A DNA stretch of 64,000 nt from Kalaharituber pfeilii (taxonomy: Eukaryota > Ascomycota > Pezizomycetes > Pezizales > Pezizaceae): the NCBI GenBank assembly GCA_015179045.1, contig WHUZ01000019.1, positions 124,001-188,000 of the forward strand, written 5' to 3'. A program made the position numbers and the translations under genes. Below the pieces are notes generated by a model. The model had not been told where the DNA came from, made no database searches, and worked only from the letters and a program-made list of their open reading frames with translations. This document shows positions 11,025 to 23,812 of the stretch, in pieces. Each line of letters begins with the position of its first letter. Positions within the stretch are counted from its first letter, which is position 1.

Positions 11025-11090
11025 CCCTGCCATGGCCACGTGCTACAAGCGGGGTTATGTGGTTTTTAAAAAAAAAAAAAAAAAAAAAAA
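11025..11090 (+). mobile_element. LINE-A micro-insertion
   Basis: About 43 nt of LINE-A end (CCCTGCCATGGCCACGTGCT, ACAAGCGGGGTTATGTGG) plus poly(A). It is flanked by a perfect duplication, CACCCAAATGTCA, at 11012-11024 and 11091-11103. It lies in left-arm sequence with no counterpart in the right arm. The CCACGTGCTA variant of the tag is shared with the copy at 44428-44492, suggesting a LINE-A subfamily. Confidence 0.9.
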
Positions 11091-11524
11091 CACCCAAATG
11101 TCAGGCATATCTCACAGAATATATTTCTACTATGTATGATAAATTAATTATAGACCATATTGACTGCACTAATTCTGAATCTGAAGGAAAAAAAGTGAAA
11201 ATGCTACTCCTATAGCATCTACAGTTGTATCACCCCCGTACCTTATGAAATAACCTCCTCTAGCACCCACCAGCAAATACCATCTCTCTGCAACGCTCCA
11301 CCTGCTCATGCAATAGTTGGAATGGTAGCAATGGTGCTACCAGTGCTATATTACAATATATAGGTAGTAACGGCTTGAGATCTGTAACATAGCACTGTAT
11401 GTTCCTGTAGCAAGATATTGTGCATAATTGAGATATTAGGTATTTTTCAGATGCCAAAACAAAAAATTTCTGGGAGTGCAAATAGCTCTCAAGGGAGCTC
11501 AAATTGAAGCCAGAGCAATGATAT

Positions 11525-11777
11525 TAGTGAGCGGCACGAGCTGGAGGGTGAGCTCGAGCTGGCCTGGCATGAGCTCGAGCCTGGATTGATTATATATATA
11601 ATATTGACAAACTAAACTAAACTAAGCTAAATTTTCATCTTTCTCACTACTATCAGCTAAATTGAGCATTTCGAAGTTGTTGGTAGGTCAGAATAAGCTC
11701 CAAGTCTCTAATTATTACTATATTAGGTATTTACAGTTTATGAAACCTTGCACTGGCTAAGCATTTTAGCGAGCTGG
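11525..11777 (-). mobile_element. hAT-like MITE, truncated at its right end
   Basis: Begins TAGTGAGCGGCACGAGC and matches the complete MITE at 4673-4979 in inverted orientation: TTGACAAACTAAACTAAACT, AGCTCCAAGTCTCTAATTAT, AACCTTGCACTGGCTAAGCA. It stops at GCGAGCTGG, about 100 bp short of the expected second terminus. The right arm of the palindrome shows the empty site as AGAGCATGGTAGAATATATGG, so the MITE entered after the palindrome formed. The loss of one end fits a later deletion. Confidence 0.85.
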
Positions 11778-12048
11778 CAGAATATATGGAATTATCTCCT
11801 GCATATTCGTTGAACCAATTGTTAAGAGATGAGTAGTAACCTATTTAGTATATCCCAAATCCTATGCTAGACATACTCTGAGCTGCCAAGTGTCAATTAT
11901 CCTACCTGAGATCTTATTCATTTTGATATAAACTCTATTACCTATGGTGAGGAAGTATAGCAAGTTTGGCGGTGTCAAGGAGTCTCCATGACTGTAGAAT
12001 GAGCAGCCCGTGTCATCACACACATGCGATAAGCAACAGTAATAATTG

Positions 12049-12102
<54 letters not shown>
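12049..12102 (+). repeat. (CAT)18 microsatellite
   Basis: Eighteen perfect CAT units in the spacer between the two palindrome arms. Uninterrupted, so likely polymorphic. Confidence 0.95.
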
Positions 12103-12384
12103 GTAGTGCTATACGAGCTGTACTCAGTCCCGAAACTGGCACAAACTATAGGCATCTAGATTAATATATAGAGTGGGACTGTCATATCAATAGTATGTTT
12201 TCGGTTATGCAGGTACATATTAGTACTGTACTGTTGTTGAGTACAACTGATGTGTAGACACCCTCTAAGGCTACAAATACAAAGACATATATAAGAAGAT
12301 ATTTATAACAGCTGGTGGTATGGACTAATGGTTTTGGGCAGCTGAAAACTATAGTTACGGTGTGGCATACTTAACATAGGCAGG

Positions 12385-13026
12385 CTGCTCACTCTACAGC
12401 CGTAGTGACCCCATGACATGGCCAGACACGACCAAACTAGCTACGCTTCCCTCAGAATAGGTAATAGAGTATATACCAAGATGAATAAGATCTAAGGTAG
12501 GATAATTGACACTTGAAGCTCAGAGTATGTCTAGCATAGGATTTGGGATATACTAAATAGGTTACTACTCATCTCTTAACAATTGATTCAATGAATATGC
12601 GGGAGATAATTCCATATATTCTACCATGCTCTGGCTTCAATTTGAGCCCCCTTGAGCGCTATTTGCACTCACAGGAATTTTTTGTTGTGGCATCTGAAAA
12701 ATGCCTAATATCTCAATTATGCACAATATCTTGCTACAGGAATATACAGTGCTATGTTTCAGATCTCAAGCCGTTACTACCCACGTATTGTAATATAGCA
12801 CTGGTAGTACCATTGCTACCATTCCTACTATTGCATGAGCAGATGCAGCGTTGCTGCGTTGGAGAGAGCTGGTATTTGCTGGTGGGTGCTAGAGAGAGAT
12901 ATTTTATAAAATCAGAGGTGATGCAACTGTAGATGCTATAGGAGTAGCATTTTCACTTTTTTCCTTCAAATTCAGAATCAGTGTAGTCAATATGGTCTAT
13001 AACTAACTCATCATCGTTACCCATAC
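12385..13026 (-). repeat. Right arm of about 2 kb palindrome
   Basis: Inverted match to 10948-12010, uninterrupted by later insertions, so it preserves the ancestral arm. The open frame at 12591-12932 is only the translation of this repeat, and a related frame exists at 11260-11502 in the other arm. No transposase similarity was recognised in it. A transcript crossing both arms would fold into a long hairpin with a spacer of about 375 nt. Confidence 0.88.
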
Positions 13027-16000
13027 GGTACTGGTAATTCTGTGCAGGTTCCTAGTAGGAACTAGGAAAAGTTTGAGACTGTTGGAAACCTTAATCCTGA
13101 CACAGCGTGGGCATTTGAAACTCCATTTGCAACGACTGATAGCATGATGGTCAAATGGAGTTAATTCACCATGTCCTGAGTTTTTCTTATAAGCAAAACC
13201 TCAACTTGCAAATATTTCGAACTATAGAAACAACGATGCATGATTCAAAGCCTTAATGCGTATACTGCCTAAATGACACAGATTTCCATTCATAGGACCC
13301 TCTTGATTATCAAGGTTGCATTACGCCAATGCTTGCAGTTCAGAAATTCCGGGCGTTAAATATCAGGGGCTAAGAGCGGAGCCAAGATGCATGCAAACCT
13401 TAAAAGTGCATTAACTAAGTTGGTATTTTTATTGAACAATATTCGATGGAAATTCTGGACCAAGATGCAGCCGGTGAATTCGCTTCGAAGCGCCTGAAGC
13501 CCTGGCTTCGGATGCAATCCGGTGGACCATGTTCTTCACACCTTTACCACAAATGCCATATACCTACTATATATCATAATGCAACATCTTCCTCTCCTGT
13601 TGCCTCCTCTGGAGACAAACAGTAAGCGTAGCTTAGTTTACTAAACCTCGAGGGAACAGAGGACTATCCTATCTGATCCACATCATTTCTCGGATCATTC
13701 TCTCACCCGTCCGACCAGAACCCGGCACCGAGCTCTTATCTTTCAACGAATCCATCATTGAACTCCTCCAGCCGTTGTTGGCACCTTTACACAGCGATGC
13801 GTTCGCTCCGTTATAATGCTTAACTCTTATGGGCTAGGGCTGGAGCAGCCATCAGGCCTACGCAATATTTCGCTGTGCAAATCTAAAGGAAGGGTTATTG
13901 CGTAGTGCGAGATCCTACTCACTCTTCAAAGAAGCCAAGAGGCGGGCGGAGCCGCCGTGTATGGCCAACGCCGAGCCGGATATATATACCTAGTTACCAA
14001 GGCTAAATACTCGCTATGAAAAGTACTCAAGTGCCGGACTTGCATGTCCCTAGGTGCATTTCCCGATCTCCAATTAGCAGCGGTCATCTTTGACTAGCAT
14101 GTGGTGTCATAGCCTTGAAAATGCCATGTATACCATTTATGAAAGGTGTCCAAGATTAGACGAACCTTTCATTTATAATACATGCCGTGACAGGCTGATT
14201 ATTCTAATACAAGTATTTAAGTTATGGTGGGCTTACCGGATCGGATTAGTGGATGACGACAGTTCGGTAGAAGTTGTACTGTTGTTAAGGTTCTTTGGTT
14301 TCAGGGGTTTGATATATATGATACAATTTTGTAATATGCGTCTGCATAGACAACATGCGATCTTGGCACTACCTAAATGAAAATGTTAAGACACGGATTT
14401 TGCGGAATATGAGCCTAGGCCGCAACCACTCGTGGTTCGTAACGATTCACCTTCAAAGGTATTGGCTCCGGCCTACAAGCAATACCAAAGTCCCATTTGC
14501 ATGCCTGCTTCAAAAACTCGCTATATCATGAGCTTCAGCGCAGTGCCATAGACGTCTAAATTCGTATCGAGCTTGCTAGATCCGGAAACTCCAGTCGAAT
14601 GTATGTATGTTTTCTAAGCATTGTCATCACGTTTCTTTAACCGCCCTTCAAATCCATATTTGAACCGAGGCACAGGTATTTTGTATCGTCTCGACACATC
14701 ACTGTGCAGTTTCCTAATGGTGATATCACGCTTTCCAAGCCGTCACGATCCTCCCGCGTCATCCTCCGTCAACCTGCTAAAAATTTCGGAACATTTCCTC
14801 ACTCTGTCAGCGTCGCCGCAAGGGTTACCAGCATCTAGCCCTCTGCAGCTCCATGCATGCATTAACTAAGGCATTCTAACTTTGAACAGCATCGTCAATG
14901 GTAAATGTAAATGGCCTTGTAGGTGTGGACCCATGGCTAACCCATGCGGTGCATCATGCAAGGATTGGATTGGTGATACAAACGGCGATTCGACTCATGC
15001 AGCCGCAAGAACCACCATATCAAGTGCACTCTGCAGAGGTAGATACCAAATCGAGTGATGTATGGATGTCAATGCACACTTTGTAATGATGCGTACGTGT
15101 AAATGAAGCGCAGGTTCATCCAAATTACTTTACAATCTGGCCCTCAAACTCGAACCCTAAAAGGTTTCTTTCCACGAGGCATATTCGCAACCCCGGTGTG
15201 GACTACCTATTATTTGATATTTCCAGGTTCTAATCCAGTTCGCACTTCCCAATCTTAGTAAGGCTCATGTGCATGTACCCCAGGTCGAGCTACAGCCTAC
15301 GACAGGTATAACTAGCTATCACTGGTTTGGAATATTCATGAAACAAATAAACCAACATAATGATCCCAGAACTCATACGCACGTTGTGAAAAATATACTA
15401 TGAAACGATGCACAAAGATTCTTTTTGGATGAACGTTAACCCATACCAAACCATGTAGGTTGGGAATCAAGTTACTAGGCCTTGGCTGCGGGTAGAACAC
15501 CAGAAGCATGAGCATGGGTATGGGGTTATTGTAGCATAGTGGATGCCTGCTAGATATGTATAATATCGAGTACTATACATTCATTCTATGATAGGTATTG
15601 TGATGCGATGCAGGACCAAGGCCTGCAGGATCAATTGCTAAGCACCAAGCGCCATAGAGGCTCTATGAATCCGTATATGCCTACAGTTGAGCATGCCGTG
15701 TTTACTTGGTGGCAATATAATCGATCCGGATTCATAGATATCGATAGAATCCTTCAGGGCGGCTAAGGTTTTACTGTGCTATCAATAACCAAAATTCGAA
15801 CCCGACAACCGCTATAGACAAAGATACTACAAGCTTCTTATGGAAGAGACTATGCTCCTTCCTCATGCCCAGTCTAGCTCCTACAACCCCTTGGTAGCCT
15901 TAGCAACCATCGCGGCGGCAATTCCTGCTCAAAATTGCTTAACCCGCAGGAATTCTCATGCGGATAGGCAGTTCTCTCTACTTTCAACCGTTCTTGAACC

Positions 16001-19000
16001 GAGGACCCTGTGTTGGCCTGGATTTGGCCTTCCATGGGCGGTGGTTGACATTGCAAGGTAGTACACTGCCTAACATTCCCTATACATGCGCCCTGCGCCT
16101 AGACCGGAGAGCAAATACAAACTATTATCGCCCCCATGGCCAATCACGGTCGTAACGGTATATCCCTCACGAGCCGCGAAGAAGTGACCATATGAAATAA
16201 CTGGTTATCATGTACGCCTAGATGTTGTAAAATTGGTCAACGCTAATAAGTATTGATACAGATCTAGTAAGCTACCTCGACACTATGATCCGTCAATGCA
16301 CGGTGCAACTCAAAACATCGCATTGGAATTCGGAATTTCGGAGCACCGGTGCCGTGTCAATGCCAGACTGCAAGTGCACCATCTGGGGTCGCACTAGGTG
16401 CAGAATGGCTAACTTCTAGAAGTAAGCTAGATGAAGCCTTGAAGATCACCAAGATCATCTTAGCGATCTTCACGGTAGCCCACACCCTCTTCCGAAAATG
16501 ATTGGCAAAATGCCATGCAAGTTGAGAACCCAGGCGCGAGGCATTGGCACAGGGCTTGGGGCGGTGCAGTCTACATGAATGAGCTAAGCTACAGTCTCAC
16601 CAATGTGTTTCCAACCACCCTTCGATTCATGTCATCAAGTTTCACTGCCAGCGACCTCGCACTCCGGCTCCGGACCCGGATAAATTTAGCAGAGTTAGCA
16701 GCTGTAGTCCAATCAACTGACGTGGAATAAATATGCACTGAGACATACCCGTTTTCACTTTAAACACATCAAATATTCATCTGCATTTTTGCGATAACAC
16801 TACGTCGTTTCGAACGTAAACGTACTAACCAGCTGCCGGAACAGATGTCTAGCTGTTGGTGGTTGCCGGTTGGAGTGTGGTGGGTTGCAATTGGCTTAAT
16901 TTAGTTCCAACTAATCCGCAGTCATCTTGTGGTGCGCACGTGTTAACGGACTAGGAGCAACCACGTTTGAGGTCCTCCAACCAAACCACATCTAATTGAA
17001 CCTGGACGGGCACAGATATGGATTTTGTCTGCTCTACATTCCTATGGTCTCCAAATTGAAAAATGAAAATTCAGGAGTGAATACTAGTAAATTGTGCTTT
17101 CTGTGAGTGAGCCAGAAGATGTAAGTGCCATGAATGCTAGATTCGTACTAGCCTTGGATGAAATTATAATATTGGGAAATGGTTTACAGGTTCCTTCTAT
17201 GTCTCATATATACACAACCGTCTTGATATGCTTACATAGAACAGAATTGCACAGAACTCCACATCTATCATGTTCAGATCTTGAATTTCCGCCGGTCATC
17301 CTCCTCTGCTTCTCTCCACTCGGATATGGCTCTTCACTTTCACTATGTACAACTGGGACACTTCGAACCCTAAGTCTGGGTTGACTGCTCTCCTTTTTTC
17401 CGCACTAGTTATACTAGATAATGAGCAATGTTTGTTGCGGCAGGGCATGATCTCGAGATTTCTTCGTGGTGTCGGTATTAGTGCGTCTTGTTCAACTGCT
17501 ATCAGTTTACTTTATAAAAGAATTTGAATAGTAGAATATACTTACCTCAAGGAACCAGATACAGGTAATCCGGTATTGGGTTGTAAAGGATGAGATGCAA
17601 AAAAGTGAGTGTATTGCGACCGAGGCCTGAAGGCGAACTGACGCCAGCAGGCACTCTCTGTCATACAATAGTCTGAGAGCCTGTGTACGTGGTTACGTAA
17701 CCAAAAGAGGGAAAAAAAGAAGCCGTAGTAGTCAGCACGCATCCAAATGTAACTACTGATCCCTTATAGCTACACTCGGTCGTATTCCTTTTGGATAACC
17801 CTTTCTGAAAATAAGTGTTTCTGCTTTTACAACTGGGTAATAATATTCCGGATTGGGACTGAGATTTTGCGGATTCTGAAACTTGACAGCAACAGAGCAA
17901 CAGGCTGAGGAAGGCTGCAAGCTAAAGGTTCGAATGCCCTTGGTTGTCTCATGTGTTGTGGAATTGTAGATGACACATGTGGTACGCTATATTAGTGTTC
18001 TGCAACTGATTCCCTGGTTCCGGAAAGATAAATGTTTTGGTACCAACCTGTACCAGGAAACCAACATTGCCTCACTCTTACTACAGCCACTGACATCAAT
18101 GCTATTTGCAACCCTGAGTATTCTTCTATCTCGGCTGTTGTAGATGTCCCGAATGATATGTAAGGGGAGGGCAAGAACTGAACACCTGCTCTCCCCCTCC
18201 ATAACTCGCCAAGCCCATCAATCATGATTCAATTGCTTACTACTGCAATGTGATCCTTAATTTATCCACTTACAAAGCACATGGGTTTCACAAGGAACTT
18301 GGTTCCCCATGCCTGTAACATGGTCAGGCCTCCCTTTTGTCCCTGTCTTTGCGACCGTGCACCGCTGGTATCCTAGAGCTTGGCACATGGGTCCCAGATC
18401 GATCAACGAGGACAATCACTTGTACGCAGAAGTTTGTCAAAGTGACGTCGACTTCATGCACGCAGTGCAAATGTTACAAGTTGAGGCCAGACTCCGAGTT
18501 GAAGGCACAGAAGGGTGAATGAACCGGTGCGCTTGTCCATCCATGGACGGAAACATTTGAGGATACGATAGAAACTCTTCTTTTACAGAGCTTAAGTGGT
18601 GTGGATGTTTATTTTGGTCAGCAGTTGATTATGATCTAGACTGTGCCTCTTTCTGCAAGGCTTTAGACCTGGTCAACCCCGCCTGTTTCAGCAAGCAACG
18701 AGTAGACTTCTGGCTCGAATAACCAATCTTGTAATAGCCAAAACAAATACTGTTGCAACTACCGGATCTAGTATCTAGACCTATATCTCCATCGCAATAT
18801 ACCTTAACTTGTTGGCTCTTCATCAAGATTCTTGAATTGATTACCTCAATGGCCCCCATCCATTGTTGACACCTATGTCCTTGCGAATTGCTTTCGAGCA
18901 ACTAGTCTGGCTCTTATCGATTAACGCGCATGCAGTTGCATGATTTTGGGAAGCATCCTCTTGTCAAGAATTCTACCTTAACTCCAACTTCCTAAACCTC

Positions 19001-21115
19001 GAATTCGTTAGAGATAAGAATGCGAACGGGCTCTAGTCGCTGGCCCATCTCTTCGCAACCGACAAGGTTGAACCATGCATACAGGCCCCAAGCCTGCATT
19101 TCCATGCGGCCCAGTAAAAGTCCACGCAGCCCAACAAACCTTATGATATGAATGTTCCTGATTACTATGATCCCCACCAAACTATCTATAGCATTTTCAT
19201 GCCATCATCTATCTCATCGCTTTGGTGGGTTCAGCAGCCGACATGCTATTGGAAGGAAACCGTGCGGCTGGTCAGCCGTTGTGCTGTTTCGAGTTATCTT
19301 GTCTCATCTTGATTTTCACCCACCCACAAACAGACCCTAACTATGGGGTTAGAATGTCGATCACCCAGAAACACTCTGTTGAAGCTGCGATTGGCAGGGA
19401 TGAGGAAGGGGGAAGGATGTTTATGCACCCGTTATTCAACGGTCCGCCACAACTACTTGGCAGCATTCACACTGCCTGATACGAAAATTATGCTGCTTCC
19501 TTGCAACAAATGCTCACATCACTCCATCTTTGGGGAATAAATTGCACATTACCGAATCGATTTGTTTTCCAAGTTAACCCGCAATTACCTTGATTCCTGA
19601 TTATCGATTGAGGGAAGAGTGTTCCGCCGTCCCCCTTCATTTTGATCTATCTTGTTTCTAGCGTTGGAGCGGTGCTGCGTTTGCTGAATCAACTTAGCTT
19701 TTTATTATCTTTTGCACTAGTACAGTACATAGGTTGCTGTTCGGTTCGTACTTGAGTGGAGTGGAGGGGGGCTGTGCATTTAGAAGGAATTGATAGAAAG
19801 GCGGCAGCTCTCTAAGTAGTGTTCACGAGAATGCTCTCTTAGCACGTGGTAGATAGGTCCTAACCTGTAGCTAAATTTGCAACTGCAAGTTCGGTTCACC
19901 GGCAAACGCTGGCTCCATCGCATCATGCATAGAACTGTAGGAGGATTCAAGGTACTGCAGAGTATCGCTCTGGATAAGAGATTACATACGAAGCCCCTCA
20001 ACAAGTACACCCACGCGGTATTGCGATGAACCTCGGTAGAGATGAGGGGGTAACAATGGGTGGAGAAAAGCACGGCGAATAGTAATAGCGCAGCATGGGG
20101 TTCCTGACAACAGTCGACAATATTGTGAGCATTGATTGATCTTCAACGTGGCATCACAGGGTTTCAAGCTTTTGGAATTACAAACGAGCGGGAAATGCAT
20201 AGTTACGATTTCGCATCTGTTCGTAAATTGGATAAATAAGTAGTAGTGGAATCGTCTCCCGAAAGGGGGGGATGATATCATCTCAATTAGGAATCACTCA
20301 TTGGCGGCAGCACTGAGAAGTCGAGCACAGAGAGTAGATGAAGCAACGGCCGCTTAACGGGACAATGGTTGTTGAGGAATAGAGGGCGTGCACAGCCATC
20401 TCACCATGTGACTATGCAGCTAGCAACAGGCGCTAGTTGCAAATAGTGAGGTTGTACGTATTACGATTCTGTTTCTATACTGGGACTGAATGACTAAAAT
20501 ACGGGTGATCGCCTTATGGTATTACCCACAAGTAAATAGTGAATTTTTCTAAAGATAAAATCTGTATTCAATGTGCTTCACTAGTGAACGCCATAACCAA
20601 GTGCGATTGCTGTCTTTGCCTGCTTCCGTTTCCGACCGAAGTATCATAGAACCAAAATAGTCAACGTAGCATCTCTCACCTTGTACCGGTATGTCTCCAC
20701 GCACGCTTTGGCTCCCGAAGTCGCCCGGGGACAAATCACGGCTTTTCATAAGCAATCTAGGCAAGTGCGGTGCCATTGCGGTGCGAAAGTGCGGTGCCGT
20801 CGCCTTCGACCATTCCCTTTCTCTCACCTTAAATCTCCTCTGCGCTTTCAGCATGGACTTAGCAATTCACTCAATCGCTATGTATCTGCCAAGGAGCCTG
20901 CTCTAGCCTTTGCATGCATTCAGGGAACGGACACAGGGTAATCCCTGCCTGTAGCACCAACTAAACTCAATTTGGGGATTTGCGTTGTGATATGGGAGGG
21001 CTACGATAGAGGATGCACGTTCCCACTGGCCAGGCGTTCCAAGGTTCATGCTGGAGATGATCTGATCGAAACAAGATCTAATTGGCTTGAAGAAAAGCAA
21101 CCATAGACAGTGGAT
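13027..21115. other. 8 kb of anonymous sequence without a supportable gene
   Basis: All open frames are under 100 codons except trivial overlaps. None has domain features, consistent codon bias or plausible fungal splice signals. No LINE tail, poly(A) tract or MITE terminus was recognised. Small G+C-rich patches occur around 13450-13540 and 13930-13980 (GGCGGGCGGAGCCGCC), without an interpretation. A divergent repeat or a multi-exon gene of unfamiliar type could be missed by eye. Confidence 0.45.
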
Positions 21116-21117
21116 TA

Positions 21118-21295
21118 CAGGTGACCCTGGCTATAATGAACCTCTTTTTAGTGAAAACCTGGCTATGGTTGAAGGGATGGGCCAGATTCTTTGTGTACAC
21201 AGGTAAAGAAAGTGCTCTTGCTATAGTGAAAACTGGTTAGAGTGAAGAAGAAAAACGGTCGGATTTTTGGCCTTCATTATGGCCAGGGTCACCTG
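21118..21295. mobile_element. TA-flanked MITE, 178 bp
   Basis: Termini CAGGTGACCCTGGCTATAAT and the inverted ATTATGGCCAGGGTCACCTG. Directly flanked by TA at 21116-21117 and 21296-21297. The inner part also has inverted AGTGAAAAC / CTATAGTGAAAAC-like blocks. CAG ends and TA duplication match pogo/Tc1-mariner MITEs. Only this copy was seen in the window and it has no coding capacity. Confidence 0.88.
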
Positions 21296-21849
21296 TATAG
21301 TTAAAGTAGTGACGAAAAAAAAAAAAAATTTGTTAGATTTTGAGGATCGAGGTGGGTCGGCGGTGTGTGTGAACTGCCATGAGATTAGAAATGGCCTGGT
21401 TTTGAATGACCATGCGAAGCATTGGCGCATGCAGCAGAAGCGCCACAGAAGTGCTGGTTTGCTTCGCTGTAAAACACCTCGTTGCAACGCATACCCGACG
21501 CCATAGCGAGGCACTGCAAAAGCACATGTAGGACAAATCAGACTTTTATACGCCCCAATAAGCTGCAGAATCGTAAAGCCAGCAGGGCCACACCGTTTCC
21601 TGTTTAGTGGTCCAACGTCCATCACAATTTGGTATGTCCAAATCCAATCCCGTCAGCACCCACATCCCCTCTCCCTAACTGTTAACCTCAGCACTCATTT
21701 TATCATCTCGATTGTATCAGCCCTGTTCTCAGCTTTGTTTGGTTACGCTGGCTGGTTGCCTTAATCTCATCTCCTCGCACAGCATCGCCTCCGCATTATT
21801 GTTTGCCTGGTGGGCATACGAATGAGCGTTTGACCTGCTCGCACGTTCA

Positions 21850-23549
21850 CTGGCATCGCATCGCGTGTTCAATCTCCCCATTGGACCATCTGGTAACACT
21901 GCCCGTTGATTCTCCCTCCACAATCAACAGTTCCCCCCCCCCTCAGCCTCCGAGACATTCCACGCCTACTACACGTGCCCACTGATTCACTCGGTGCCTT
22001 CCAATGCGCTAATCACAATCCCTACTTTTAGCTACTCGTATTCCGCAACCCCCACCAGCCGCCTTCCCTCGCACGATAAAATTATTACTACCATACAAAC
22101 AAGGTTACTGGCACACAAGCTCCATTTCAGGGCCATTCGCTACCTACCCGTGTGGCGCACCCCGCCTAGCCGTTGCATCACCGTTTTTTGCCTGGGCAGG
22201 CGTTAGCCTCTGTTATCAAGTGGCGTTTGTCGAAAGGGACGCACACGCTGTTTTGATCCCCAAGGGCTCAATCTACCCCGGGAACCCGTCGACCGAACCG
22301 ACGTACAATCTTACGCAGGCAGATAGTGGAAGAAAAGTGGTAGCGGTAGCTGCAGGATTGAGCTATAGCTACTTAGGAGCGATCTAAGACAATCGTACTA
22401 CAACTTTAACCTGCGGACTGTCTGTGCTGTTGTCGACTCTTCGCGGGCTCGAGCAATCCTGGCATAAGCTTCAGCAGCAGAGGACGACTCGTTCGAGCCG
22501 TAGCGCTAGTGCGACCCTCCTAGCTATCTTCTTGAGAGGGGTCCCAGTCTGCATAGCATCCACCGCTCTCACTGGTCCTGAATCGAGCAAAACAAGCCCA
22601 AGCTTCCATGAGCTTAGAAGGCTCGATCGAATTCAAAGCCTTGGGTTGAGACTGCTGCAGCCCCACAAAACAAATAACAGTGTGCCATCTCCTGAAATAT
22701 CCCTCCGACGGACTGCTGCCACAGCCCCCTCCCCCATACACCTAGCTTCCACCCCCGGTGACCCCCTGGTCCTGGCAGCTACAGCGAGCTAGCTTCCCCA
22801 GCACCCCTCCAAGCTCGACACCCTCTCCATCCCTCCACACACCCGCTGCATCCACGCCCACCAGGCACCTTGTATCGATATTAATTTTCCTTTCGGGTTA
22901 ATCAAGAATACCTCTAAATTTTCGTCGATATTGGGACGCTAGGGTCAAGTCTGTACCACCCACACAAGCACCTCATACACCTCATACCATCGTCTCTTTC
23001 CAATACATTGCACCGGCGGCATCTCCTACCGTACCGCCTAGCAAGGTTTCTTGTCCTGCGCACGCAATCAATACATCTTCCTTATATTCGGCAAGTATTA
23101 CTACATATCTAGGGACTCCCCCCCATACCCCCCCGCCTTTTTCCCTCTCGACTTAACCACGCGGCAATCAATATATTGCATATCTTACTTCATCATCGTC
23201 AAACTTCCGCACACTCGCACGCACACACCATCACTCCCTCCGCTTGCTGTCCTTCTTTCCCTCCCCGCGATAACGCAGCGCCCGGCGTTGTATATATATA
23301 GGTGACACGGCCACCTCGTGGAGAAGAAAAAGGTATGAAGAATTGAAAGTCTCTTTAAGTTTTCTGTTCTGTCTTTCTTTTGAAGTTGTGGAGGTTCCCC
23401 CCGGTCCGCCCCACCCCAAACCTTCATCATTACATTTCAATTATATATCGCCAACATACAATTGTCGGCAACCACTGTTGTATACCGTGGGGAACGTCAT
23501 TCGAAGGGCTTTGTCTTGTTTCACTCCGACAGCACATACCATACCATAG

Positions 23550-23584
<35 letters not shown>

Positions 23585-23812
23585 TAAATATATCAGAGCA
23601 TCTCATAGCATACTTCCTAGCATTGCGTACTATCCCGATACCCGCAAATCACTAGCATAGATATACCTCATTAGCGATCTCATCATTCAGTCGGTCAGCA
23701 TCTCCTTACTTGGGTCACTGCTTTCTCCACTCTGAGGATATACATATTTTCATTCCGCATCAGAATTTCTTTCTTTTCCAAACGCACTCCATACTCACAT
23801 TCCCTCTGCACA
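21850..23812 (+). promoter_or_regulatory. Pyrimidine-rich upstream region / leader of the transcription factor gene
   Basis: A stretch strongly skewed to C and T on the coding strand (for example around 21930, 22720, 22800 and 23120-23260), as is common for fungal promoters and long 5' leaders. A TATA-like TATATATATA lies near 23289-23299, followed by CT-rich sequence. A (TA)13 run sits at about 23550-23577. The 122-codon frame at 22424-22792 is proline/serine/threonine-rich with no recognised domain and may be chance or an upstream exon or uORF. The transcription start cannot be fixed by eye. Confidence 0.45.

Larger units (their letters stand above)
10948..12010 (+). repeat. Left arm of about 2 kb palindrome
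   Basis: Reads as the reverse complement of 12385-13026. Landmarks are GTATGGGTAACGATG (10948-10962), ATTATAGACCATATTGACT near 11150, TGCATAATTGAGATATTAGG near 11420, AGAGATGAGTAGTAACCTAT near 11826, CTCTATTACCTAT ending at 11945 and TGTAGAATGAGCAGCC ending near 12010. Without the two later insertions (LINE-A tail and truncated MITE) and about 100 bp of unmatched sequence, the arm is about 634 bp, matching the right arm. Identity in the best part is visibly above 90%. Confidence 0.88.

Noticed and set aside
12591..12932. 113-codon frame in the right palindrome arm
   Set aside because: The left arm has the same sequence with indels that break the frame, and no domain is recognisable, so protein-level conservation is not supported.
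17915..17945. GGTTCGAATGCCC, resembling a tRNA B box
   Set aside because: No A box or cloverleaf upstream; a chance match.
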